A DNA stretch of 64,000 bases from Hyphomicrobiales bacterium (lineage in GTDB: Bacteria > Pseudomonadota > Alphaproteobacteria > Rhizobiales > Rhizobiaceae), in the NCBI GenBank assembly GCA_900473045.1, contig UCKS01000058.1:62001-126000 (forward strand). The letters run 5' to 3'. The stretch's first letter is position 1. Every line of letters starts with the position of its first letter. Position numbers and translations under genes: made by a program. A model generated the notes under the pieces. That model was given only the letters and a program-made list of their open reading frames with translations, did not search any database and was not told the DNA's origin. Positions 8,496-17,692 of the stretch are shown piece after piece.

Positions 8496-10091
8496 TTATT
8501 CGGCGATGTCGACGCCTTCAAAGACGAAGTCACCGAGCGGAGACTGAACGAAGCCAGAAACCTTCTTGCTCATCGGAACGACGGCGAGCGAGTGGTCCAG
8601 GGTGTTCCAAGGCGCTTCCTTCTTGAAGACAAGCTGAGCTTCTTCATAGAGCTTCGTGCGCTCGGCAACGTCGGAGGTTTCCTTCGCCTTCGTCACCAGG
8701 TCGTCGAACTCCTTGTTGCACCACTGCGCACGGTTGTTGCCGCCGACAGCGTCGCAGCCGAGCAGCGTGTCAAGGAAGTTGTCCGGATCGCCATTGTCAC
8801 CGGTCCAGCCGAGGATGGCCGCACCGTCGCGGTCCTTGGCGGACGAGAGCTTCAGATATTCGGCCCATTCGTAGGAGACGATTTCGGCGGTAACACCGAT
8901 CTTGGCAAGGTCGGACTGCATCAGTTCAGCTGCACGGCGGGCGTTCAGCATGTACGGACGCGCAACCGGCATGGCCCAGATCTTCATCTTGAGATCCTTG
9001 ACGCCAGCATCTTCAAGCATCTTCTTGGCGACTTCCGGGTCGTACTTGTCGTCTTCGACCTTGTCGTTATAGGACCACATTGTCGGCGGGATCGGGTTCT
9101 TGGCAACCGTTGCGGCCCCCTGGAACACGGCATCGACGATGGCCTGCTTGTTGACCGCCATGTTGAGGGCCTTGCGGACTTCAACCTTGTCGAACGGCGC
9201 AACGAGCGTGTTGTATGCGAGGTAGGAAACGTTGAGGCCGGCCTGTTCGGAGATGTTCAGGTTCGGATCGGCCTTGAGTTCGGCAACGTCGGCTGCGTTC
9301 GGGTAGGACATCAGGTGGCATTCGCCGGCCTTCAGCTTCTGGGCGCGAACGGCGGCATCCGTGGTGATCGCGAACACGAGGTCATCGATCTTCTGCTTGC
9401 CACCCCAATAGTCCGGGTTGGCCTTGTAGCGGATGGCTGCATCCGGCTGGTAGGCGACGAAGGTGAACGGACCGGTGCCGAGCGGCTGCTGGTTCATCAG
9501 TTCCATCTTGCCGTCAGCCTGCAGCTTGTCGGCATATTCCTTCGACAGGATCGAGATGAAAGGCATGCCGAGGTTGGCCAGCAACGGCGCTTCCGGGCGC
9601 TTCAGCACGATCTTGACCGTCAGGTCATCGACCTTTTCGACCTTTTCCAGAAGATCCGGCAGACCCATGCCGGAGAAGTATTCCCATGACGCACCCGGGA
9701 CATACTTGTTCCAGGCATTGTCGGCCTTGTACTGGCGCTCGAAGGAGAAGATCACGTCATCGGCGTTCAGTTCGCGCGTCGGCGTGAAGTATTCGGTCGT
9801 CTGGAACTTTACGCCCGGACGCAGCTTGAACGTGTATTCCTTGCCGTCTGCGGAAATTTCCCAGCTTTCGGCCAGCGCAGGCTCGATTTCAGTCGTGCCG
9901 CGCTTGAATTCCACCAGACGGTTGTAAACCGTGTGTGCGGCGGCGTCGAAGGTCTGACCACCTGTATACAGACCAGGATCGAAGCCTTCCGGCGATGCTT
10001 CCGAGCAGTAGACGAAGGTCTTCGACCATGCAGAACCGGCCATCAAAGTGGCGATCGCGGTTGCTGCAAGGAGAGTAGAGAGCTTTTTCAT
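8496..10091 (-). CDS. dppA: Periplasmic dipeptide-binding protein, DppA-type
   Basis: A 531-residue solute-binding protein of the SBP_bac_5 family. The signal peptide MKKLSTLLAATAIATLMAGS is followed by AWSKTFVYCSEASPEGFDP, typical of DppA. Later family segments include ADGKEYTFKLRPGVKF, LNADDVIFSFERQ and the C-terminal GWTGDNGDPDNFLDTLLGC. It is the first gene of dppABCDF and binds peptides in the periplasm for delivery to DppBC. The ATG at 10091 has GGGAAG about ten bases upstream. A plausible promoter lies about 100 bases upstream. Confidence 0.95.
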   Translation of the reverse strand: MKKLSTLLAATAIATLMAGSAWSKTFVYCSEASPEGFDPGLYTGGQTFDAAAHTVYNRLVEFKRGTTEIEPALAESWEISADGKEYTFKLRPGVKFQTTEYFTPTRELNADDVIFSFERQYKADNAWNKYVPGASWEYFSGMGLPDLLEKVEKVDDLTVKIVLKRPEAPLLANLGMPFISILSKEYADKLQADGKMELMNQQPLGTGPFTFVAYQPDAAIRYKANPDYWGGKQKIDDLVFAITTDAAVRAQKLKAGECHLMSYPNAADVAELKADPNLNISEQAGLNVSYLAYNTLVAPFDKVEVRKALNMAVNKQAIVDAVFQGAATVAKNPIPPTMWSYNDKVEDDKYDPEVAKKMLEDAGVKDLKMKIWAMPVARPYMLNARRAAELMQSDLAKIGVTAEIVSYEWAEYLKLSSAKDRDGAAILGWTGDNGDPDNFLDTLLGCDAVGGNNRAQWCNKEFDDLVTKAKETSDVAERTKLYEEAQLVFKKEAPWNTLDHSLAVVPMSKKVSGFVQSPLGDFVFEGVDIAE

Positions 10092-10190
10092 GAGTTTGCT
10101 TCCCAGCTTTGTTCTTGTTCTCGTATTTTTCTGACGCAGAAGCCGTTGTTTCCGGTCAAGGCCGGATGGAACGACATTTGATCGGGCAAT

Positions 10191-10219
10191 GCAATAAGCG
10201 ACCCGAAAAATTTGTCCAA
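10191..10219 (-). promoter_or_regulatory. Possible sigma70-type promoter of dppA
   Basis: On the minus strand TTGGAC (10219-10214) and TATTGC (10196-10191) are 17 bases apart, about 100 bases upstream of the dppA ATG. The match to TTGACA/TATAAT is moderate. Confidence 0.35.
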
Positions 10220-10543
10220 TTGGAAAATCCTCCCAGATGCGACAAGGTCAGAGGCTATACACGACTTTCTTATCGCCACCAGCATCGGCACCTCGAATCG
10301 ATTTCGTTTTACCGTTAAAGTCAATCCCAAATTGCACCGATGGCGCGGTAGAAGGCGTCATGGGATAAGACACGTGCGGGGCGGGGAGGACTGTTCAGCT
10401 TTTATCTGCCAGGCGGGGATTGGATGAAAGCAACCATATTCAGTCCTCCCTCTCGCCATCGCGCTCCCGGCTCGTTGTCAAAACTGCCGACAACTTTCCT
10501 TTTCCGTTCCGGCGCAGTTGCTTATCGTGAATCGCACGTTAAA
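10220..10543. other. Intergenic region between dppA promoter and LuxR gene
   Basis: This divergent control region is about 320 bases long. The frame of the LuxR gene is open back to 10424, but the residues there look non-coding. I see no long palindrome resembling a lux box and no small gene with a convincing ribosome site. Confidence 0.4.
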
Positions 10544-11290
10544 ATGGCAGTCGCGGGATACGTGGGAGACGGCCGCGACGTGACGACCGATTTAAAAAGC
10601 CACCGGCAATACTATTATGACGACGATTTGGAGAAGGCTCTCAATCGGGTCGATTTCTTTCGAATTTTCCACACAATGGCACTCCGCTATGGTTTCGACC
10701 ATTTCGGCATCCTGCTGCTCGGAAACGAGGGCGATGCCTGCACGCTGACCAACCGGCTGACACTGCACGACCTGCCCTCCGGACTTGCCGATGCCTACGA
10801 CAAACGCCACCGTTTTGGCGATTCTTCCGTTTTCAAAAACCTTCACACGTCCGCCATTCCGTCGATCTGGAAGGCCGACGATCCCCATACCGGCCATGGT
10901 GGCAATCTCCTTACCCAACTCGGCTTCGACATGCTGATGTGCGTGCCGGTGGCCGGCATTACCGGTGCACGGTATGCCGTGCTGTTTCTCGGCGACGGCG
11001 AAGACCTGGAACGGCAGGCGCATTTGGCACTTTGCTATGATGCCGTCTGTGCCTTCGATTATTTCTACCGGCTGGTTTTATCCAACAAGGCTGGGCTTGG
11101 GCTAACACCGCGAGAGACGGAAATCCTGCGCTGGATTTCCCATGGCAAGACGGCAAGCGAAATCGCGCTGATCGTCTCCGTCTCGGAACACACGGTCAAT
11201 TCGCACACAGCAACAATTCTCAAGAAGCTCGACGTCGTCAACAGAACCCAGATGGTCGCGAAAGCGATCCGGGAACAGATCATACAATGA
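10544..11290 (+). CDS. LuxR-family transcriptional regulator
   Basis: A regulator of about 248 residues. The N-terminal ~165 residues resemble an autoinducer-binding-type domain (for example ALRYGFDHFGILLLG and QLGFDMLMCVPVAG). The C-terminal GerE/LuxR helix-turn-helix is clear: LTPRETEILRWISHGKTASE, then VSEHTVNSHTATILKKLDV. There is no LuxI-type synthase gene in the window, so if it binds an acyl-homoserine lactone it is a solo. The start is uncertain: ATG 10544 has a weak ribosome site, while GTG 10580 has GGGAG eleven bases before it. A receiver gene follows 69 bases downstream on the same strand and may be cotranscribed. Confidence 0.8.
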   Translation: MAVAGYVGDGRDVTTDLKSHRQYYYDDDLEKALNRVDFFRIFHTMALRYGFDHFGILLLGNEGDACTLTNRLTLHDLPSGLADAYDKRHRFGDSSVFKNLHTSAIPSIWKADDPHTGHGGNLLTQLGFDMLMCVPVAGITGARYAVLFLGDGEDLERQAHLALCYDAVCAFDYFYRLVLSNKAGLGLTPRETEILRWISHGKTASEIALIVSVSEHTVNSHTATILKKLDVVNRTQMVAKAIREQIIQ

Positions 11291-11359
11291 CGCCCGTGGG
11301 CGTCTAAAAATTGCATTTCACCAATATTATTATTGTCATTCACCAAGCGAAATCGCCAG

Positions 11360-11746
11360 ATGACCCAGCCGATCCATATTCTGCTTGTTGACGACGATCC
11401 GGCCGAAAACCTGATCATGCGCGGCTTGATGAAAAAGGTTTCGAGTGCGGAGATCCAGCTGCACTATTGCCAGACGATCGACGCGGCACTGGACTTTATC
11501 CAAGCGGGCACGCCGGTTTCGATGGTGCTGATGGATAACCGGTTGCAGCAATGCGATTTTCGCGAGACCGTGCCGGCACTGCGACAGCAGGGCTATATCG
11601 GCCCGATCGGGGTGATTTCCTCGTCGCTCGCCGACCCCTATTTCCAGAAATTCGAAGAATACGGCGCCGATTTTCGCATCGACAAGGGCGAACTGGATCC
11701 GACGGCGATCGAATTCATCCTGAGGGAATATGTGACGAGAGAATAA
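11360..11746 (+). CDS. Orphan single-domain response regulator
   Basis: A 128-residue stand-alone receiver. It has the acidic triad in HILLVDDDPAENL, phosphoacceptor Asp in VLMDNRLQQCD, switch serines in GVISSSLAD and the conserved Lys in RIDKGE, although the usual Pro after that Lys is replaced by Gly. No kinase is adjacent. It follows the LuxR gene on the same strand and ends at a strong terminator, so the two may form one transcript. The upstream frame extends to a TTG at 11333, but the ATG at 11360 places the receiver fold at the N-terminus. Confidence 0.75.
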   Translation: MTQPIHILLVDDDPAENLIMRGLMKKVSSAEIQLHYCQTIDAALDFIQAGTPVSMVLMDNRLQQCDFRETVPALRQQGYIGPIGVISSSLADPYFQKFEEYGADFRIDKGELDPTAIEFILREYVTRE

Positions 11747-11784
11747 ACGACAAAAAGCCCGGCTGGACCGGGCTTTTTGTCGTT
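11746..11784. terminator. Strong bidirectional intrinsic terminator
   Basis: A 17-base-pair stem: arm 11746-11762 (AACGACAAAAAGCCCGG) and arm 11768-11784, with loop CTGGA. The A/T-rich outer stem supplies a U-tract in both directions, so it ends both the receiver gene (+) and rirA (-). Confidence 0.9.
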
Positions 11785-11794
11785 AGAAACAGTT

Positions 11795-12259
11795 TCAGGC
11801 CGCAGCCGTCTTCGGGTGCGTGAGCAGGTCGATACCCAGCAGGAAGTTGATCTGCGGCCGGGCTTTCACCAGGTCGTCGATCGAGTATTGCTGCAGGACT
11901 TCGAAGAATGCGTTCAGGGCCTTGCGCAGGGCGGCGTTGAGACCACAGCTGTCCACCAGTGGACAATCGATCTCGCCGGCCTCGAAACACTCCGCCATGG
12001 CAAAGCTGTCTTCGGTCACCTTGACGATGTCGAACAGGCTGATATCAGCTGCGGGCTTCGGCAAGCGCACACCGCCATTGCGGCCGCGCACCGTCTCGAC
12101 CAGACCGGCCTTGTTGAGCGGTTGCAGGATCTTGAAAAGGAACAGCTCGGACACCCCGTAGGCCTTGGCGATTTCCGGAACACGGCTGAGATGGCCGTCA
12201 TTGGCAGCGCAATACATCAGCATGCGGACTGCGTAGTTTGTTTGCTTCGTCAGACGCAT
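11795..12259 (-). CDS. rirA: Rhizobial iron regulator RirA (Rrf2 family)
   Basis: A 154-residue Rrf2-family repressor. The N-terminal winged helix (MRLTKQTNYAVRMLMYCA, then VSELFLFKILQPLNKAGLVE) precedes the iron-sulfur region with C91, C99 and C105 in AECFEAGEIDCPLVDSCG, the same three positions known to ligate the cluster in rhizobial RirA. With its cluster it represses iron uptake genes when iron is sufficient. ATG 12259 is chosen over the adjacent ATG 12262 because GGAG then sits six bases upstream. It is monocistronic and ends at the terminator at 11746-11784. Its promoter region carries ICE- and IRO-like motifs, listed separately. Confidence 0.95.
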   Translation of the reverse strand: MRLTKQTNYAVRMLMYCAANDGHLSRVPEIAKAYGVSELFLFKILQPLNKAGLVETVRGRNGGVRLPKPAADISLFDIVKVTEDSFAMAECFEAGEIDCPLVDSCGLNAALRKALNAFFEVLQQYSIDDLVKARPQINFLLGIDLLTHPKTAAA

Positions 12260-12377
12260 CATTTACTCCAGGCTTCGATCGTTCGGCGCCCCTGGTTCGG
12301 ATGAACCTGTGAGCCCATAGAGGTACTCAAGATGTCGTGTCAGGCGGTCGATTCGACCGGCATTTCACATTCTGCTT

Positions 12378-12408
12378 ATCATATAGGACGGATGCTAGTT
12401 TGGAACAA
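12378..12408 (-). promoter_or_regulatory. Probable rirA promoter
   Basis: On the minus strand the -35 element TTGTTC (12408-12403) and -10 element TATATG (12385-12380, continuing AT) are separated by 17 bases, about 120 bases upstream of the rirA start. Confidence 0.55.
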
Positions 12409-12415
12409 TTCCAAA
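12399..12415. promoter_or_regulatory. ICE-like palindrome (candidate Irr operator) over the rirA -35
   Basis: TTTGGAA (12399-12405), spacer CAA, TTCCAAA (12409-12415): a perfect 7-3-7 inverted repeat with the architecture of the iron-control element bound by Irr (TTTAGAA-N3-TTCTAAA), differing by one symmetrical A/G exchange per arm. It covers the predicted -35 of rirA, so binding would repress. The motif consensus is quoted from memory of the Irr literature. Confidence 0.65.
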
Positions 12416-12428
12416 AAGCAGAAAAACA

Positions 12429-12443
12429 TGATTGAAGTGATCA
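12429..12443. promoter_or_regulatory. IRO-box-like motif TGA-N9-TCA upstream of rirA
   Basis: TGA (12429-12431) and TCA (12441-12443) are separated by nine bases, matching the degenerate IRO-box bound by RirA. It overlaps a perfect 12-base palindrome TGATCATGATCA (12438-12449). Only six bases are specified, so chance occurrence is possible. It lies just upstream of the ICE-like palindrome. Confidence 0.4.
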
Positions 12444-12530
12444 TGATCAGCTTCCAGTGACCTGTCCACCCTTCAAGCGGGAAAAGTTGAGGTGACACTT
12501 CAAGTTTAAGTGGATTACCCCTCCTCCGGC

Positions 12531-13598
12531 CTAATCTTCTGCCCGCTTCTCGCGCAATTCAGCTTCGTATGCGCGGATTGCCTTCCGGCGGTCGGGCGTG
12601 CCAGGGTGTGTCGACAGGATGGTGGTTTCGGATGTGTCGCCGAGTTTCTTTTCGATGACCTCGAAGAAGCGCGCAATCGCGGTCGGATCATAGCCCGCCT
12701 TTTGCATCAGTTCGACCGAATGCCGGTCGGCTGCCGCTTCCGCATCCCTCGAATAGGACAGCGCCAGAAGGCCACCACCCTGGACCAGCAAATCCTCGAC
12801 GCTATCGCCGACATCGCCAGCAATCAGCATGATCAAACCGGCCATGCCCGCAGAGCGGTAAATCTGGCGCAGGCTGTGCTCCAGTTCGACATGGCCGATC
12901 TCATGCGCCAGAACACCGACGAGCATTTCAGTATCGCCGTCAGACATGTCGACCAGTTCATCCGTGATGATCAGCGTGCCATCCGGCAGCGCAAACGCAT
13001 TCGGACCGATCGCTCCGCCGTTGCGGAAGTTCAGCGTATAGGCAGACGGACCACGGGTGGAGTTGAGCGCGATACGGGCAAAACCATCCGAAATTGCCCG
13101 CCGCTTTGCCTCGTCGAGCTTCGTTTCGCCGAGAACGGTGCGGTCCAGCGTTTCCAGCGTACTGACGGACATCAGGCGCGGCACCACCGGCGGCGTCACG
13201 GCAACGGCGACTTCCACGAGCACCGGCAGGGCATAGCGGTATACCAGGCCGGACAGCAGGAACACCGCAACGACAAAGACCAGAAGCTGCGGATGAAACC
13301 GCTCCAGGCCATGAACGAGCCCTGCCCGCTTGCGCCCGTTCGTCCATTGCAGATGGTCGATTGCGGCGTTGTCCGTGGTTTCGAACAACGAGCCATCGGC
13401 AAATTCGACACGGCGCGGGATCGAGCCGACACGCGCCGAGACGGCGAGGGCTGAAAAGGCTGCCGATGCAAGTTCGCGACCGTCTTCCGCAACGGCCAGA
13501 ATCTGGCCGTCCCTGTCGACCAAGCGGGATGGGATCGAGCGGCTGGAATCACGCGGATGCCAATCGCCCCGGCAGACCGGCTTTTCATCAGAAGCCAA
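12531..13598 (-). CDS. M48-family metallopeptidase, membrane-anchored
   Basis: A protein of about 355 residues with a soluble N-terminal ~85-residue region, a membrane helix (LLVFVVAVFLLSGLVYRYAL) and a C-terminal M48 peptidase domain. The zinc site is AHEIGHVELEHS, with the third ligand in the downstream SRDAEAAADRHSVELM helix. It belongs to the group of M48 proteins encoded next to DUF898/YjgN proteins and thought to act in envelope protein quality control. There is no good ATG. The TTG at 13598 begins inside the end of the DUF898 gene (TTGGCTTCTGA) with GAGG nine bases upstream, giving an 11-base overlap. The frame stays open to 13715 but that part lies within the DUF898 gene. Confidence 0.85.
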   Translation of the reverse strand: MASDEKPVCRGDWHPRDSSRSIPSRLVDRDGQILAVAEDGRELASAAFSALAVSARVGSIPRRVEFADGSLFETTDNAAIDHLQWTNGRKRAGLVHGLERFHPQLLVFVVAVFLLSGLVYRYALPVLVEVAVAVTPPVVPRLMSVSTLETLDRTVLGETKLDEAKRRAISDGFARIALNSTRGPSAYTLNFRNGGAIGPNAFALPDGTLIITDELVDMSDGDTEMLVGVLAHEIGHVELEHSLRQIYRSAGMAGLIMLIAGDVGDSVEDLLVQGGGLLALSYSRDAEAAADRHSVELMQKAGYDPTAIARFFEVIEKKLGDTSETTILSTHPGTPDRRKAIRAYEAELREKRAED

Positions 13599-14679
13599 AG
13601 TCGAAGCCCTCGAACTCCATGAATTCCGCACCGACCGCAGAGCCTTCCTGTTCGGCGGTTGCAAGCACTTCGCCCACGTCTCCGTCGAAGCGGACGGCCG
13701 TGTGCTCGTTGACATAACGCGCCATACGAACTGCGGCCCAGGGACGCATCAGACCGAGCGTCGCAACAGTGACGGCCACATTCGAAACGGCGATCCAGAC
13801 ATAGCCGAACCGCGGCAAGTCGCTTTTCAGCTCATGCCTGCCATCAAAGCGGGTCGCCGACCAGGCGATGTTGCGCACGCCGGCGCGGTAAAACAGCGCC
13901 GCGATACCGAAGGACAAAAGCACGGCCAGATAGGCAACGGTGCCCAGAACGAACATCGACGCCTGCACGCCGGGCGGCAGTGCGTTGGGGTTATCGATCA
14001 AAGCGACGATCAGGGGCAGATTGGCAAGCGCTGCAACAGCGATGACCAGCAAGCCGAGAACGATGATCAGCGCCGAGAGGAGCCAGGTCTGGTAGATCGA
14101 TCCGAGCTTCGGATCGGTCGCAAACAACCGGCCGCCATAACGCAGATTGTTGGCGAGGTAGCGGTACATCCAGCGGCTGGCGAGCGGTGCCAATATACCG
14201 AGCGACAGGACCGCGATGACCGGGCCGGCCATGAAGGCGATGAACGCGCCGCCCATCCTTCCAACGAAGTTGAACCGGACATTGCGATAGCTGGTGACCC
14301 GGGCGCCGAAGCGCAGACCACGCATGATCAGCCAGGGAAAGAAGCACAGGGCGACGAGAGCGAGGAGGAAACCGGCGATGGGCAGCACCGCCAGAATGAT
14401 GTTGTAGACCACCAGGCAGCCAAGGACGATCAACCTCCCGATGAGGATCTGCCCGCCCTTGGCATGATATTCGAAGGCGCGGCCGAGCAGCACCGTGTTG
14501 CCGTAAAAATAACGGTTGCGGCGCACCTTGGCCCAGGCCGAATAGATGCCGAGCGTGACGATGGTCAAAAGGATATTGACGATCCAGATGCCGAAATATT
14601 CCGCAGCATTTCCGGTAAACGACAGCCGGTGAAAATCCTGCGATGCGGCCGGTAAAGGTGCCGTGTTGGGTGTGCTCAT
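13588..14679 (-). CDS. DUF898 / YjgN family membrane protein
   Basis: A 363-residue polytopic inner-membrane protein of the DUF898 (YjgN) family. Repeated family modules are visible: FTGNAAEYFGIWIVNILLTI, LGIYSAWAKVRRNRYFYGNT, and a later second copy FGYVWIAVSNVAVTVATLGL with MRPWAAVRMARYV. Function is unknown. Its constant partner is an M48 peptidase, encoded immediately downstream with overlapping ends. The ATG at 14679 has GAGG five bases upstream and is preferred over the start at 14706. The C-terminus is acidic (EFMEFEGFDFGF). Confidence 0.85.
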   Translation of the reverse strand: MSTPNTAPLPAASQDFHRLSFTGNAAEYFGIWIVNILLTIVTLGIYSAWAKVRRNRYFYGNTVLLGRAFEYHAKGGQILIGRLIVLGCLVVYNIILAVLPIAGFLLALVALCFFPWLIMRGLRFGARVTSYRNVRFNFVGRMGGAFIAFMAGPVIAVLSLGILAPLASRWMYRYLANNLRYGGRLFATDPKLGSIYQTWLLSALIIVLGLLVIAVAALANLPLIVALIDNPNALPPGVQASMFVLGTVAYLAVLLSFGIAALFYRAGVRNIAWSATRFDGRHELKSDLPRFGYVWIAVSNVAVTVATLGLMRPWAAVRMARYVNEHTAVRFDGDVGEVLATAEQEGSAVGAEFMEFEGFDFGF

Positions 14680-14800
14680 CGTCGCCTCGCGTATCATCAG
14701 ATGCAATTCAAGAACGGCCGACTATCCCCCGATATTCGGCCGCTTGCGCCAAGTCTTAAACAGCCACCACCACAGGTCAACCGCGCGTAGGCAATCACAA

Positions 14801-14827
14801 CAAAAAAGGGCCTCCTTGCGGAGGCCC
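14801..14827 (-). terminator. Intrinsic terminator of mmsA
   Basis: GGGCCTCC (14808-14815) pairs with GGAGGCCC (14820-14827) around TTGC, followed on the minus strand by six T residues (14807-14802). It is 30 bases beyond the mmsA stop. Confidence 0.9.
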
Positions 14828-14856
14828 AATCGGAAAAGATGCTTCAAATCCGGGCG

Positions 14857-16353
<1,497 letters not shown>

Positions 16354-16401
16354 GGGTGATCCTCCTGATCTTGCTTATGGCGGGAGTGTCGCACTACAAT
16401 A

Positions 16402-16440
16402 TGCACAAATCAACGCGCGATATTCAGCAACCGTTGTGCA
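16402..16440. promoter_or_regulatory. Spaced inverted repeat between mmsA and the monooxygenase gene
   Basis: TGCACAA (16402-16408) and TTGTGCA (16434-16440) are exact reverse complements with centres 32 bases apart, about three helical turns, in the 123-base divergent control region. The spacing suits a multimeric regulator such as the LysR protein encoded nearby. No binding is known. Confidence 0.4.
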
Positions 16441-16476
16441 GAAATTGATGCCGTCAACGCCGATGGAGGGCCTACG

Positions 16477-16794
16477 ATGAAAACCAACTCCGAAAAAATC
16501 GTCAGAATAGCGGAGCTGGATATCGATCCGGCCCAGATTGATGCCTATCTCGCCCTTCTGACCGAAGAGATCGAAGCCTCTGTTGAGAAGGAACCGGGCG
16601 TGCTGATGCTGCATGCGGTCTCGGTAAAGGATGCGGTCGAGAAGGTTCGTATCCTGGAAGTCTATGCCAATAGGCAGGCTTACGAAGTTCATATCCAGAC
16701 GCCACATTTCCTCAAATACAAGACGCTGACGGCCGGCATGGTGACGTCGCTCAACCTTGTCGATGTGGATCCCATCGTGCTCGCAGCCAAATGA
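16477..16794 (+). CDS. ABM-domain putative quinol monooxygenase
   Basis: A 105-residue protein of the antibiotic-biosynthesis-monooxygenase (ABM, YgiN-like) ferredoxin-fold family. Typical elements are RIAELDIDPAQIDAYLAL, VEKEPGVLMLHAV and YANRQAYEVHIQTPHFLKYK. Members act as small dimeric, cofactor-free oxygenases on quinols or similar compounds, and the substrate here is unknown. GGAGGG lies seven bases before the ATG. It is ten bases upstream of the LysR gene, so the two are likely cotranscribed, and it is divergent from mmsA. Confidence 0.85.
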   Translation: MKTNSEKIVRIAELDIDPAQIDAYLALLTEEIEASVEKEPGVLMLHAVSVKDAVEKVRILEVYANRQAYEVHIQTPHFLKYKTLTAGMVTSLNLVDVDPIVLAAK

Positions 16795-16804
16795 GGGTCA
16801 ATCA

Positions 16805-17686
16805 ATGAACTGGGATGACGTCCGTATGTTCCTGGCGGTCGCGCGCAGCGGCCAGATCTTGTCGGCCTCTAAGCGGCTGGGCGTCAATCATGCAACGCTC
16901 AGCCGGCGTGTCACGGCGCTGGAGGAATCGCTGAAGACCCGTCTTTTGATCCGCCGCACCAATGGTTGCGACCTGACGGCGGAAGGCGAGATCTTCCTGC
17001 ATGCGGCGGAGCGGATGGAAACCGAAATGCTGGCGGCACAGGCGCAGATCGGCCGCATTGACACCGCCGTTGCCGGCACTGTGCGCGTCGGGGCGCCCGA
17101 CGGTTTTGGCGTCTCGTTCCTCGCCCCGCGCCTTGGCAAGCTAACCGCCCGGTTTCCGGAACTGCGCATCCAGCTGGTGCCGGTCCCCCGCTCCTTTTCG
17201 CTGTCACAACGCGAAGCCGATATTGCGATTACGCTGGAGCGGCCGGAACAGGGCCGGCTGATATCGTCGAAACTGACCGATTACACACTCGGGCTCTATG
17301 CCTCGCAGGACTACCTGTCGTCATACGGAGCGCCCGAAACTGTGGACGATCTGAAAAACCATCGTCGCATCGGCTATGTCGAAGACCTGATCTTTACCGC
17401 CTCGCTGAATTTCACCGGAGAAATCATGCGCAGCTGGGACGCCTCGTTCGAGATTTCGAGCGCCACGGGGCAGACCGAAGCGGTGCGCTCCAGCGCCGGG
17501 ATCGGCATCCTGCACAACTATATCGCCCGGCAATATCCCGAGCTCATCCGCATCCTGCCGGAGACGACGATCCGGCGGGGTTACTGGACCACCTACCATG
17601 AAAGCGCCCGCGATCTCGTCCGCGTCCGCACCGTCGTCGATTTCCTTCAGGAACTGGTGACCGAAGAGCACAGCATCTTCATTTGA
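16805..17686 (+). CDS. LysR-family transcriptional regulator
   Basis: A 293-residue LTTR. The N-terminal helix-turn-helix reads MNWDDVRMFLAVARSGQILS with recognition region LGVNHATLSRRVTALEESL. The C-terminal two-lobed effector domain begins near residue 90 (GTVRVGAPDGFG). It resembles the subgroup of LTTRs that regulate neighbouring dehydrogenase genes. The ATG at 16805 follows the ABM gene by 10 bases. The divergent arrangement makes mmsA or the ABM gene the likely target. The effector is unknown. Confidence 0.9.
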   Translation: MNWDDVRMFLAVARSGQILSASKRLGVNHATLSRRVTALEESLKTRLLIRRTNGCDLTAEGEIFLHAAERMETEMLAAQAQIGRIDTAVAGTVRVGAPDGFGVSFLAPRLGKLTARFPELRIQLVPVPRSFSLSQREADIAITLERPEQGRLISSKLTDYTLGLYASQDYLSSYGAPETVDDLKNHRRIGYVEDLIFTASLNFTGEIMRSWDASFEISSATGQTEAVRSSAGIGILHNYIARQYPELIRILPETTIRRGYWTTYHESARDLVRVRTVVDFLQELVTEEHSIFI

Positions 17687-17692
17687 GGATGC

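Noticed and set aside
10544-11290. A quorum-sensing LuxI/LuxR pair.
   Set aside because: No LuxI-type synthase is present in the window, and no lux-box-like palindrome was found upstream.
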